NCBI GenBank assembly: GCA_013365325.1
Contig: JABVXV010000199.1
Coordinates: 51,463 to 115,462, forward strand
Length of the DNA: 64,000 bases
Direction: 5' to 3'
From: Dipetalonema caudispina
Taxonomy: Eukaryota; Nematoda; Chromadorea; Rhabditida; Onchocercidae
Within the stretch, counting starts at the first letter, position 1. Every line of letters begins with the position of its first letter. The notes under the pieces are model-generated. The model worked only from the letters and a program-made list of their open reading frames with translations, ran no database searches and had not been told where the DNA came from. The position numbers and the translations under genes are program-made. Shown in pieces: positions 37,301 to 50,652 of the stretch.

Positions 37301-39610
37301 ATCTCCTTAAAAATAAAGTCACTTGAATTAAGAAAAAATACTACATGGAAGCATTCGCATATAAAAAGTATTGATATCATCAAAATATACTGGAAATATG
37401 GCCAGCAGGGCAATTCATTGGATCCTTCTTGAGTAAGCAACGAAAAACCACGTCGCATTTCTCCAGTCATAGTGTCAAATATGCGTAAAGAATTAGTGTC
37501 ATCAGCCCATCGATTTTCCGGTAATGAGTACGTAACAAGAAATCTGTAAGAAAAAGTTTACTGCTATCCTCGTTTATTGTTTTTACCCAAATCAACGATG
37601 CAATCATCCTTCCTATAGCTCCAAAAATTCAGATCACGAGAACTACCATACTCTCACCAACGAAAAAAATAAATTGTGGTGTAGAAAAAGGTCAAATCAA
37701 TATTCTAATGGAAATTTCCTTGGTCACTGACCAATAATGTGCCCACTTTTTTAACTATAAATGCTCCAAAAACACTTTCAATGCACACCTTTCACACGGC
37801 GAAAAATCAAGCATTACAACATTTTCATGTGAATAACGAGCAAAACGTTCGAAGTTAGCGCCTGCCCATAACGCAATACCCATACGATGAACACTGACAA
37901 AAAAAGTACCGTTGGGAGACCATCTGAACACTGTCTCTGTCCAGTACTAAAAAGAACTTCGCTCCAATTAATATCATCAAATGTTTCGGTTACATCGTTT
38001 CAATAGTATACAATACATGTGATTGGAAATGAACCCGATGATTAAATAAAACCTATATCCCCTCCATTTTTTGGTAAGGCAGGTCAAAGTAAATAGAATT
38101 ATCTAAAACATACGTGTCGTTCCGTGACAGGCACAGGATCTTGTCCTTTCCGATACTCGTAAACGCCGACAAACGGTGATGGCGAGCCATACTTAGAGCC
38201 CTGTGCATCACGCTCATAATGGACAGCAAATTGATCGTAACATTTCTCATTTTGTAACCAAGACCATAAATCACCCTGAAAACGCATTATATTTACAAAA
38301 CATTTAAAAATCCAACATGAAACCACAAATCATCGAATGCATGTATTTTAGTACAAATAAACGTGGAAAAATCACAAAAACAATACGATATTGTTGTATG
38401 GTCGTATTTCCGGTGGCTTCCAATTTTCATCTGGTTTTTCGAATTTATTTAAATCATTGAATAGATTAGCAGAAAATGTGTGATTTTTGTCGAGCAAATA
38501 ACCATGCAATATTGCTGTAGCATTCTCTGCTATCTCGCTGCCAGGATATTCCACAAAGCAGTAGCCCTGCAATACACCACAGTGCTTAGAGAGATCAGTT
38601 ACCCACTTCTGATTCCAAATCATGAATATATTAAATCATCTATTAATTTTTCACTCGATATTCTCAAGATATTTCATATTCATCAAAGATATTCCCCATC
38701 TATCACCAGTCATAATCTGCTGCATAGAGAATTAATTTCTGCATACAATTAGTATTGAAAAATTATTTTTGTACAGCATTTGTATTGGAAATCATCAGAT
38801 CACTTTTTATTGCCTACGCAACGGGAGATGGGTTAAAGTAAAAGGTTGAACGGTTGGCATTATGATTCCCTTTACTACAAAAAATGACAACTCCGATATA
38901 TTAAGCATGCTTTATACCATCACTCGAAGGATATCAACCATTCAGGATAACATTTATCACAAAAACCTTAATCCTTGCATCATGGTTTCGCATGAATTTT
39001 ATCAATTTCGGAAACTGATTTTGATCGGTTTTTCTTACCCAAGCGACTTAGTATCACTAAGTAAATATTTTCAATACAACATGCCTTTGTAGAGCCATTA
39101 TCATCAACTGGATAGAAATCATTGAATTCTGGATGGATCCGGCCAAAAATTTTCCCGAGCACACTCTTCAGCTTCGGTAAACGATTTTCGCCAACAATTG
39201 GTATGCCGGAAACTATTATGCAACAATGATCGTATTCACTCAAAGACGGCTTCTTTCGCAATACATCACCAACTAATTCTGAAAATTTCCTCCTTTCTAC
39301 CAAATATTAAAGATAATCAATGTCTCAATATAAATTATCGAACTGCTAAGAAAGAGTAGAAGATTAAAAATAAAAAAATGAAAAAATAAAATTAAAGACA
39401 AAAAAACTTGAAAAACAAAAGAAATATAAGAGATTAACCCCTTTACTCGACCTGTGCCTAAGGAAGCATTTTTGTAAAGTTTGTCTTCCAAAAACAAAAC
39501 AATTATACTATACCTTCGTCAGTTGCGCTTTCTTTAAAACCATATTCGCTATCTGAAAAGGATGGTTCCTCTGGAACACTCTCATCTAATATCGGATCTG
39601 CCGCCACCAT
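34373..39610 (-). CDS. EIF3B: Translation initiation factor eIF3 subunit B
   Basis: Core scaffold subunit of eIF3, which organises the 43S pre-initiation complex in the cytoplasm. Fourteen exons in frame: 39610-39514, 39296-39085, 38566-38387, 38275-38114, 37946-37789, 37543-37391, 37083-36861, 36745-36542, 36211-36106, 35821-35562, 35405-35220, 34939-34862, 34768-34663, 34485-34373. They give about 745 residues, close to the worm protein. After an acidic N-terminus ([12 protein letters not shown]) comes an RRM ([20 protein letters not shown] ... [16 protein letters not shown]), then [16 protein letters not shown], the beta-propeller ([78 protein letters not shown]) and a charged helical C-terminus ([19 protein letters not shown]). 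Intron 2 has a GC donor. The acceptor of the 36745 exon was chosen for frame and is the least certain border. Confidence 0.96.
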
Positions 39611-41699
39611 TCCCTTCAATTTCTACCAGAAATGCCGCCCTGTTTTCTGAAAAAAGCAAAAAAATTACTACCGTACATATATTGCTCCGAGTTACAGATA
39701 ATTTTGACAGCGGTTGTGTAAATAATTTAATTTCACAAATAGCATCAATTATTTTTTCTTCCACAAATACACAGCACGGAATACATCTTAAAGAAGGTCT
39801 AGAACTCAATACGAATGACTAACTTCATGAATTCTTTAAAGCAGGAAACATACTGCATGATAACAAAAACGTTATCAAGGCTTAGATCATTGTGTTATCA
39901 ACCCACACCTATTGTAAGTCATGTATGTTGCGCATTCATCAATACTGTTTATTGGTTAGTTTATTAATTACTTACAGATGATGTTGCTGGAAAGAAACAA
40001 TATATTTTAAACAAACAGTGTTTATTAAATATTCCTGTAGACCACAAAATTATACAAAAAATCTTGCAAAACATTTGAATTAGTGAAAAACCCTACGAAT
40101 CGTTTAGCATTTAATATTCTCATCATTAACAATTTTTTAAAGTAACTCATACAACTATATTGTTATAAGTTGCTTAATAATCCCGGCTTCTTGAATAAAT
40201 CAGGTTGTGAAGTAAACTAACTTTATCACGATTATAACCGAAATCACTTCTTAGCAGCTTAACATTTCATGACTTATGTAATATTCACTGCATACTTATC
40301 AAACTTCGTTAATTCCCACGTATCACTTAGTCTAATGTATAGCAATCTACTTAACAGTAATCATTCCCCATTCTCCCTTCACCAGTCTTAGATTATCATT
40401 AAGGATATCGTGAACAAAATCATTTAACTTGGGAATAAAAGTAATATGATAATGGCTTAAAGAACGTCATTCCTACCATTTATCACTCAACCACGCAACT
40501 GTAATTTACCTATCATTTCCACCTCTCCGTTTTAACCACAAACAAAGCACCACAATGACCCGCAACACCGCAAACAACTCCCCCACACCTACCCCACGTA
40601 CCGACAACCTATGCAGTCATTTTTCACGAGCATCCCGTTATGCTACTCTAACCGGATCACAGTTCAAGCAAATTTTACCCATTCATTTTATTTCACAATC
40701 ATTGAATTATAATGAGGAATTGTCACTTTGATATAGCTCAAAACGAAAAGATTAAATGCTATTTGAGTAATGAAATAATACACACATATGTTACACAAAA
40801 TATGCTAATGAAAAACATGCAAAATCCCCTGTTACTCATTAATTCTCAGCTCCATAATTTCCACGATGTCTCGCGATGAAAATCCAGGAAATCCTGAAAC
40901 TACGAGAAAAAAAAAAGAACTAATTTCTGCTATACTTTTCCATAATATACCTTGTAACATAAGTTAAATTACACTACACGAATATCATTCGATATCAAAG
41001 AAATTAAAAAAAGTTACCACCACCACCACTTAACGAAACAGCCCCAAGAAAAGTAAATGATCACGACAGTATTATACGATACTGTTAAATATTGTTTATG
41101 CTGACGAGTAACTACCAGTTGGTTGATGACCTATAATGATTCCTTTTCTGATTTGTGACGTATGATTATACATTCCGAAATTTGGGTTTTTCCGCTTTTG
41201 AATTCGTCGGTATATTTTATTGAGGAATTTTCGGATACGTCATCGAAATCAATTACATTGTCATATAACTATACTTTTCAAAATTCGAGTTATTAGATCT
41301 TATATGTAATACCATCACGTTGTACGTATCATGCAGTTATGTAACATACCATAAGTTTATGTCATAGTTTATGTTAATTTTAATTGGTCAAAATTATATA
41401 CTTTGAACGAATAAAATTTGGAATAGATGCAGTTATGTAGGAATTATGACATGAATGTGACGTTTAAGAACATTACAAATAAAGCATTATAAAGACCTGA
41501 GATATAATATTGGTCCTCGACGACAAAGGGATGTCCTATAATTTGCGAAGGAAACGGCAGTCACTATCGCTCGTATATACTTTTTCTCCGGTCTGCTTGA
41601 TCATTAGGAATATTTGTACTTTATGTTGCTTACGCGATGGATAAGTAGTTTTGCTCTAATGTAACACATACGCATTATATCGAATTTCAGGTGTTAACG
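39611..41699. other. Divergent spacer between eIF3B and DNAJB11
   Basis: Shared 5' region of two oppositely transcribed genes. No exon seen. A TTTCAG acceptor at 41685-41690 (+) is the likely spliced-leader or leader-intron site for DNAJB11. An ACCACC run lies near 41018. Confidence 0.5.
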
Positions 41700-41833
41700 A
41701 TGCTATTTTAGCGAATGTTTATTAAACTACCTACGGAATTGCTCGATAACTATCTGAATATATCGGTTAACGGGTAATGAGCCAATGGATATATCATTTT
41801 TTTTCCTACCTTTCTATCTTTTCCACCAGCTAA
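41700..41833 (+). promoter_or_regulatory. Three upstream ORFs in the DNAJB11 leader
   Basis: If the mRNA starts after the acceptor at 41690, three ATGs precede the main start. uORF1 41700-41711 has three codons plus stop. uORF2 41715-41777 has 20 codons. uORF3 41777-41833 begins in the TAATG that ends uORF2, overlaps the main ATG at 41785 out of frame, and ends in another TAATG whose ATG (41833) is an in-frame internal Met of the main ORF. What is seen is the arrangement; translational control is inferred. Confidence 0.5.
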
Positions 41834-44430
41834 TGCTGGTATCAGCTGGACGAGATTTCTACAAAATTTTAAAAGTACCGCGCGATGCAAATCTCAACCA
41901 AATCAAAAAAGCTTATCGAATGCTGGCCAAAGAATTGCACCCCGATAAGCAAAGCAATGATCCGTTGGCAGAAGAAAAATTTCAGGACTTAGGTGCTGCG
42001 TATGAGGTTGGTATAATTTTTGCATATCTCAAATTCGATTCCTTTATTTGACCAAAGTAATTATCGAATATTATTGTTCATTTATTGTAACGTTCCTGGT
42101 AATGACGACATCACTGTTCATATCTATAAATGTTGCAGTAAAATGTAGAACAATTTCCAATAGTTCGTTTATAGGTTCTAAGCGATGGAGAGAAGAGGAA
42201 AATCTATGATCGTTATGGTGAGGAGGGTTTGAAAAATGCGGGTGGTGGTGATAGTGGAAGTTTCCACGATCCTTTTTCCTCCTTCTTCGGCGATTTCTTT
42301 CACAGCAACAGACAGCATGAGGAAGGAACACTTCGTGGTGCCGATGTGATTATGGACTTGTGGGTTACTCTCGAAGAAGTATATAATGGAAATTTTGTGG
42401 AAATAAAAAGGTTCATTTTTATTCATTTTTTCAAAAATATTATTACATTGCATTATCTGTTTCTTCGATAACATCGTAATTAATAAACATTGTTCATGTT
42501 TTCAAAATAATTAGTGAGAATAATTTAATGATGCAGTTCGTGCATTTCATTCATTTAGTAGGTCCTCATATAACTGTATCTTGCTTAGATGCACTAGTAT
42601 GACCAGAATTTCGAGGCATTTCATACTGTTTGAATAGTCTTGCTAAAGTCTAGTCAAGTTTGGTTGCATTTTAGGATAAAATCATCGTACAAGCAGACAT
42701 CAGGTACAAGGAAATGTAATTGTCGGCATGAAATGCGTACCGAACAGTTGGGTGCTGGTAGATTCCAAATGTTTCAAGTAAAAGTATGTGATGAATGCCC
42801 AAATGTTATTCTGGTGCAAGAAACGCGTTCCCTTGAGGTAAGTTATCTTAATACTGGAAGTGCTCTCTTTCAGTGACCATCTTGGCAGTTGAGAGAACAG
42901 AATGTTATATTAGTATATAAAGCGCTTTGAGCCATTTACTGTCGTTGATTTGTGATTTCTTATCCGTAAATAATCTCACTGCATTATATTCGAGATGTTC
43001 ACAAAACCAGTTCTTTCATGTAACAAGTTTTTGTTCTGGATTTCGTAAAGAAATGCAGATCTTGCTTAACTGTTCTATTTGTGAAATCATATTAACTCAC
43101 TGTTGCATACGTAATTTAACACACTAATCACTGGACATTTATTTAGTTTTTCTTAAAATTACCAAGTAAATCTTTCGTCACTTACAATTCATTCTTACTT
43201 CAAATGAATGTGGATGATTTTATATGTTCTCCTAAATTATTTTAGGTTGAAATTGAAGTAGGAGTTGATGAAGGACAAATGCAAACATTCTTGGGAGAAG
43301 GTGAACCACATATTGAGGGCGAACCGGGTGATCTAAAATTTGTGATCAAAATCGAGAAGCATCCAATATTTGAGCGACGTGGTTTGGATTTATATACTAA
43401 CATCACTATATCATTGGAGGATGCATTAAAGGGCTTCAAAATGGAAATAACGCACCTTGACGGCCACAAGGTTGAAGTGAGTGGGGAACTTATTTTTTTT
43501 ATCCTTCCTTGAATATGTTCTCGATTGCATTATTTTAGATGCATTTTATGTTCCATATTAAAATATTAAATATTTCGCTATTATATGAATTTTATGGAAC
43601 ACCTTTTCATTAATTTGTCACAGTAGATTCTGTTGTTAATGAGATACTATGAGTTGGATCATCGATAGGTCTGCCATCACAGAGAAAGCGAAAAAGATGT
43701 AAGTGGATGGAAGTCTGTTTTCTCTCTGGGTAATCCGTCACTTTTTAGGAGCGTAATTTTATTGTCCATGGAATTTTGCGTTTTGTCATCACATGGTTTT
43801 GCATATTGTAATGGAGTTTTGCATATCATTCGATGTGATATACAGAGACTTTGTTTTGAAACAAAAAACTTTTGGATATATACTGTGCTTCTGAGTCTTT
43901 ATCAGAAAAAAAGAACACGAATTATGTATTAATTGCCATGGTTACATAAGGATGGATAAGTTACATTTATTTTGCAGGTTGTCCGCGAAAAGATAACTTG
44001 GCCAGGAGCACGGATCCGTAAAAAAGATGAAGGATTGCCTTCGTACTCCAATAATAATAAGAAAGGAATTCTATATATAACCGTTGATATCGAGTTTCCT
44101 CGCGGAGAATTAACCCTAGAGCAGAAAGAAGTTGTTGAAACACTATTGAAGCAGGGATCTCTTCAGCCGAAAGTATGCTTTTATGTCACCCGAGTTTCAG
44201 AGATGACTTTTTTCAAATACCTTAGATGTGAAGTTGTTGCCTTCGTTAAAGTTTGGGAGACTTTTGCTTGCCTTCAAGAAAGCAACTACATCACCTCTAA
44301 GGTATTTGAAAACAGACTGAACAAGAATTGTTCGGAATCTTCTAGTTTTATAATTCGATCAGCAAATGTGTTAACGAAGGTACCCTTGCTATTCAAATTT
44401 CAGGTTTACAATGGGTTGCAGATGTCATGA
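41785..44430 (+). CDS. DNAJB11: ER co-chaperone DNAJB11 (ERdj3; worm DNJ-20 type)
   Basis: Soluble ER-lumen J protein that delivers unfolded clients to BiP. Six exons in frame (41785-42006, 42175-42410, 42675-42837, 43246-43476, 43978-44172, 44404-44430) give 357 residues (human 358). A signal peptide with core [10 protein letters not shown] and likely cleavage after LMLVSA is followed by [15 protein letters not shown] and the J-domain HPD (KELHPDKQ). Next come [15 protein letters not shown] and a short G/F linker, then the ERdj3 cysteine segment ([24 protein letters not shown]), the substrate-binding barrels ([40 protein letters not shown]) and the conserved end [19 protein letters not shown]. 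The last exon is only 27 bases. No KDEL-type signal is present, as is normal for this family. Confidence 0.97.
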
Positions 44431-45279
44431 CAGTGGCCAGTATTTATTATATTTGGTATGATCAGGTCATCTCATTTTATTTTAGTAAGATATGTATAGT
44501 TAAGTTATTGAAAATGTTATCGCATTCTTGCCGTTGTTTTCTATTTGTTGGCTGTATTTGCATATGGAATAATTGTTGTTGCGGCCAAATAAATTGTGGT
44601 ATTTTGACCTGCGTCACAACTTTATACATCATTGTTTTCCTACATCAATGGTTATTTTTACATTTCCGAAATAAATAGTAACAGTAAAGCAGGTCTGGAA
44701 AGCTTGCTGATATGATCAAAGGTTGCTGCTTAAGAATGCTTATTTAGGTCGATTCGTTGTCCGACTTTTGCTGTCGAGAATGAAGCTTCTTTCCTCATCC
44801 GTACGGTAGTGTCAATCGTTTCTTCTCAGTATAACATTGCAATGAACAACCTTGGAACCATTTTGCATCAGTGGCAGCTTAATCATGTATTTCCGTTCAT
44901 CCCCCTACTTCGCGGTTTAGAATATGCAGTTCTTATTGTCCCTTATTTTACGTGGACGCTACGATATCGGTCCTCTGCATCCGCATGCACTGAACTGGGG
45001 AATTAAAATTTCTCCTCTGCATGCTGTTGCGAACCCTATTTGGTCTTTTATGTTTGCAGTTTCCAAACATCCCAAAAATAATTGGTATTGAAGCTCTCAG
45101 GAGCTAAATTAATCTGAACTTGAATTGTTCTCACCTGTGAGAAAATCGAAAACGATAAGAACAACAGCAGCATTGGAGCAACAAAACAACAGCATAGCTA
45201 CAAATTTAAGTTGTCCCAATAGTTCAGCAATATCCGTCCTGATTTCATCATATCAGGATGATATACTTTCAGGAGATCA
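44431..45279. other. Spacer between DNAJB11 and USP22 genes
   Basis: About 0.85 kb, no exon seen. A TTTCAG acceptor ends at 45271, eight bases before the USP start codon, suggesting trans-splicing of that gene as well. Confidence 0.5.
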
Positions 45280-48200
45280 ATGAATAGTCCATGTAAACAT
45301 GTTGGTAAAAATCAGCGAACGTTGTCGAAAACCCTTAATAGTGTTGTTTATGCAGTTATCTTTCCCAATAATGCTAAAGCACGAGAAGTCCACGTGAGTT
45401 TTAATTATCGTCACCGATTGATTGATTGATTGATTGCTGTGCGGCGATGGAATATATTTGACGTTTTAGCAAGCTTGTATATGAAAAACATAATTAGATA
45501 AAGCATTCTCCATATATGCCTACTACGTGGTTGTTCTTATGTGAAAGAGAGCAGTTCCGAAAAGTTTTAATTGGTCTGAAAAACCAAAACCAATGATATC
45601 AAAGATTGGGTTAACTACATGTATTAAAATCCTATGAGAAATCTAATCCATATATTTATGTGATGGACAGGTAGAACGATTGGTTAATTTATCGAGGATA
45701 TTTATAGTTCGGTTAGAGAAATTAACGTGATGCCACAAGTGTATGCCATTTTGTTAATGTTTTAATTCAGCTTAAACTTTTTATTAATATCTCGTCGTTC
45801 TGAATATATTTATAACTTTGAGATTATCAACGTAATAACAACAACTTCAAATCTTTCTGTTTTACCAAAGCATTCTGATGCTCTCTCCATAATCTATACA
45901 TTGTTTCCAAAAACAGTCATTTACAGGCTAGATATATTAGATGCATTCAATGTAAAACACGACTGAATGCATTGATGTGTGCATGCTGCCAGTGTTCAAC
46001 ATTTGCATGTTTAACACATATACACGATCATCTGGCTACCAAAGAACATCTATTTGGTGAGGTAATTTTCCTCCTACTGCAGCTAATAATTATTTTATTC
46101 GTAAAATCAAATCTTTTCCAAGTAATAATTATTTCTCAATTTACAGCAGTTTCTGTCGAAACAGGTTTTATTTATTGTTATCAATGTGGTGATTTTGTAT
46201 ACGACCGGGAGATGGAGGACGCTCGACGAGATGCTGAGAATGGTTGTCGACGATCATTAAACCTAAGTACACGGAGTATCTGGTATCCGGGTGCAGCTGT
46301 TGTGGATATATGTCATGATGATCCTACTCGAATGGTTCGATTTTCGAGAAGTAGTATTCGAGGTAGTTTCAATATTAAACTAATTGACCTTTGCTGTTGT
46401 CCAGCAGACAATATCTTTATGTTATTCTTTAGATGTTATAGCTATTGAATCATTAATCCAGTGTGCAACTGTGTCATAACCATGAAATAAACTAGATGCA
46501 GTGTCTAAATTGTCTAGATCTGAGCCCATTAGCCTAGCTTGCAATTTATTGCAACTGTTATATTTCCAGTTCTTTGTGCATTTCCAATATTATTGTCATT
46601 ACAGGTTTACGTGGATTGGTGAATTTAGGGAATACATGTTTCATGAACTGTATTATACAAGCCATCGTGCATACACCACATCTAAAGGATTATTTCCTAA
46701 CTGATCAACATCACTGTGCTTCATCGTCATCGCATAGCAAAGCTCAATGTCTCATGTGTGAACTTGCCAATACCTTTCAGGTAAATTTATGTTTAACGAC
46801 AACTTTTATTGCCATCTGTACTTCTAGATACTGTTTTTACTAGAAAAGTACTAGCTGCTCCTTAACAAAAGTGAATCGAACTTGATCGTTTCCTTCGCAA
46901 AAGATTTATTATAGAGCTATAATAGTAACTACACGATTTGCTCTTGCATCGTAAAAAGCTTCCCCTAGATCTTTCTTCAGTTCTTTTCATTAGTTCTTCT
47001 GCTAATGGAGTTATCTCAGGAGTTATCTCGTAGATCCTTTTTGTATGTCTTACATTTATCTCGTAGATCCTTTTCGCTAGTAACGAACTGCAGTTGCACT
47101 CTTTAATTTAGGTAATCGTTTGTTTTCCACCAATATTTCATGATGGAATCATCACTTGCTCTGTGTACCGCTGTCATTATCTTATCACTTATTCTTGACT
47201 AATGATGCTTTCATTTGTTCAGAAATGGATGTTTCTAGGAATTTTACAAAGGTGATATTACACCTTACAAACCGAACCGATTTTTGAACCTCGTCTGGAC
47301 ACATGCTAGACATTTGGCTGGCTATGAACAGCAGGACGCACATGAATTCTTTATCGCTGCTCTTGATGTGCTTCATCGACATTCTGGAAGCCAGTTTTTT
47401 CTTTTTTTTATAATACTTAATTTCTTGACTTTATTAATCTATGATGATTTATAATAGCTATTATTACAGGTAGTTCGCTTCCCTCTACGCCAAATGAATG
47501 CAACTGTATTATTGATTGGATCTTCACTGGCAAACTGCAATCTGATCTCACATGCTCAATTTGTGGGTGCGTTTATCGTATATGCTGTGAGATTATTGAT
47601 TAGTTTAAAAGATAAGTTATTCAAGAAGAAATGACCCAACAGGCAGATAAGAGATGATAGAATAGGAGATTGATTAGCTTAACAAGGATATTTAGGTGTG
47701 TTTCAACAACTGTTGACCCATTTTGGGATATATCACTTGATGTGGCACAAGAAGTGTTACGTTCACCCAGCAGCAGCTCTGGTTCACCACAACAAATTAC
47801 TTTAGAAGATTGCTTACATAGGTAAGTCATTTTTTTCATAAATTAAAGAAAATAGATTCATGCAGGAATAGCTCCGACTTGCCTGGTACGTAAACAAAGG
47901 TGAAAGTCAAAGCACAAATTCTGTTATGAATCCAGATTGATATGGGGCCATGAATTTAGCGATATACTTTCAGGTATATAATGCCCGAGCATTTGGGAAG
48001 CAATGCGAAGACGAAGTGTGCTCGCTGTGAAACATACGAGGAATCAACGAAGCAGCTCACCCTAAAAACTCTCCCAATGGTTGCCTGCTTTCATTTAAAA
48101 CGTTTTGAACATAGTCGCAAAGACCGGAAGAAAATGGATACTAAAATCAAATATCCGCAATTCATTGATATGACACCATTCACGGCCTCATTTCGCGAGC

Positions 48201-48821
48201 GTTCCACCAGTGCTTCGGAGAGCAAAACTAGTATAGTCACCGATTTGCTCACAACGAATCGAAATAAGTATGGATATAAACGGGCTTTATTAAGCTGGAT
48301 TATCAATATGTTAAATGAGGTAGAGGTAGGGAGAAGAGACAGCTTTTTTTTGGTGAGTGAACCGAAAACAAGGTGCGACATACATTCGTGGAACCTCAAC
48401 TGAGTTAAAAATGCTAACCGCATGATGACAGTCGAATTGAACGCAGTAGTTTGTTAGCAGTACCCATCCATGCAAATTAAAAATGCAATACTTTGATTGC
48501 TGGTATTGTTTAGTGGATAGAATTTTTAGACTAGCTACCGGATGATCTGATTTTCTTGTGTCCTGATATGATTATTTCATGGTTAACATTAGTCAGTGGC
48601 AATTTATGCATACTAAGAATTATTTCAGATACGAATTGTTTGCGGTTGTGAATCACTTGGGGACGATGGAAAGTGGCCATTACACATGCTACATCCGGCA
48701 TCAACGTAACCAGTGGTTTCAGTGTGATGATCAGAAAGTTACGAAAGTACCCACGGAACGAGTCCTTTCTTCCCAAGGTTACTTGTTGTTTTACCATAAG
48801 TGTCATGCTGACTATTATTAG
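45280..48821 (+). CDS. USP22: USP22-type ubiquitin hydrolase (SAGA DUB)
   Basis: Cysteine protease matching USP22/Ubp8, the SAGA subunit that removes ubiquitin from histone H2B. Exons: 45280-45393, 45927-46056, 46147-46362, 46605-46780, about 47239-47393, about 47479-47570, 47696-47820, 47974-48267 and 48629-48821. The N-terminal ZnF-UBP contains [30 protein letters not shown] and [13 protein letters not shown]. The USP domain has the cysteine box [31 protein letters not shown], Zn-finger pairs CSIC and [26 protein letters not shown], the histidine box [21 protein letters not shown] and GYLLFYHK near the stop. All catalytic elements are intact. The borders at about 47393, 47479 and 47570 are the least certain. 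Confidence 0.95.
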
Positions 48822-50652
48822 AGTCATAATGGACTAATTTCCAGTTTATGTATAGATTTTTTTTAGTTCCTATTTAAATTGACCACTCAGTTGAATTTTA
48901 AATCCTTTTAAATGAAGGGAAAAACCTCAGGAAGAAACTAGTAACTTGAAAAAGTGTAGTTAAGAATCAATCGCCGGCTGGCTTATGTAGTAGTTCTTTC
49001 CGCATCCATACAGTATTTGTACCGTCCTCATTGCCCATTCTTATACGGACGTTAGGTATATCATGTAGGTTAATTATAACACTAGGGCGTACGTAACGGA
49101 AATAAACTTCAACATGCCATTCATATCTTTCAGAATTTGTTACATGTTAATAGGATTCGAGCGCTGTTTTAATTTTCATGATTATTTTGTCTTTCGGGAA
49201 TAAATAATTACGACACATGTAAATATATTTACACACACACGTACGCACATCTTGTTTGATACAGCAAAACAACCCATTCAAATTCTTTGTATAGCAATTG
49301 GCCTAGTAAGAACAAAGCGTTATAATATGTGCTTCCATGATATTCGTTTTTTTCCATCAAGGGACAAGAATCCACTACAACGATGAAATCCTAATTTAAT
49401 CTAAGAATTAAACACGAAATCCCCATGGTTGTAATCATCTCAATCACTTTTTTGCTTACAAAAATACACTTTGAACCGGTGCCAAATGTCACTGCAACAG
49501 TAAATATAATGCGCATTTAAAACAACAAATCCCTTTACGAAAACAAAACTAAAAAAAAAGAGAAGACATTTCAACATTCTGTGAAAGCACCAGAACAAAA
49601 GGAGAGAAAGCACTACTCAAATTCTGTATACGATTACACCGAATCAAATCAATTTCAAACGATTCTATTGAGAGAAAAATTAAGTATTGAGTGAAAGAGA
49701 AGAATACTTCACCAATATGATCATCACTTTTTCATAGCTGTAAAGAACTGAATCTTGTATTTTTGTGAATTTACGATGATATTTTCACGTAATTTAGTTA
49801 AGTTACCTTTTCCCGTGGCAATAACACTAAGGTAAAGAAAAGAGAAAGAGTGCAATAGAAATGCTACTTAATATGAGGAGACTGTTTTTACAGTTAAAAC
49901 TAATTGATGATCACAAATTTTCCCGATTAGATGAATTTTGAGCTTGGAAATTTCCAATTCTATTTCTTTTTTTTCTGATGAATGCTTTCTTTGATGTGCA
50001 AATATTTGCTTTTTGTTTCGGCGGGACTTCGTATTATAATTTGAAGTTTGAAATGACAAGATATCAGTATTCACTGTCCATACTGGCAATTGTTTGTCTT
50101 CTTTCAGTTGTTCCTTTTTTTTTTGAAAGCATCAGAAAACTATTATAACTAGCAAAATTTCTTATTCGTAAGTGAGGGATATTAACAATAACTTTGGCAT
50201 TGTGTTCGAAGTTTAGAGATTATAGGATGGAAAGAAAAAAAGCAACAATGTTTTCAGTGTTATTGGAAATTTTAAGGGATTAGAAATTTTCTGATTTTTT
50301 GCGCTCTTATAATTTTTCCTCTTTTTTGCAAGAAGAAAATTTATTTCTCGATTTGCTACATCATCCTGTCAGTGGATGATATCAGAAGAAACTCAGACCG
50401 GAAAAAAAATTTATGTTAAGCAAAGAATTTGAAATAGACTACACTTCTACTATCGTACAATTTTTTCAAGCTTTGTTTCAAAATAAATTCAACGATGTTA
50501 GCCTTTCTAATCCCATCATCAACTAATTAATAATTCTTCATCTGATCATCGCATAGTTTGCTTAACATTTCAACAACAGCAAATGTCCAATTAGTATGAG
50601 AAATAAAAAACGAAAAAAAAGGGGAAAAGAATGGCTTCCATCGTTATGGCTA
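48822..50652. other. Convergent 3' spacer between USP22 and the phosphatase gene
   Basis: No exon seen. AT-rich, with several A and T runs and a short CA repeat near 49231-49245. It contains the opposed 3' UTRs. Confidence 0.5.
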
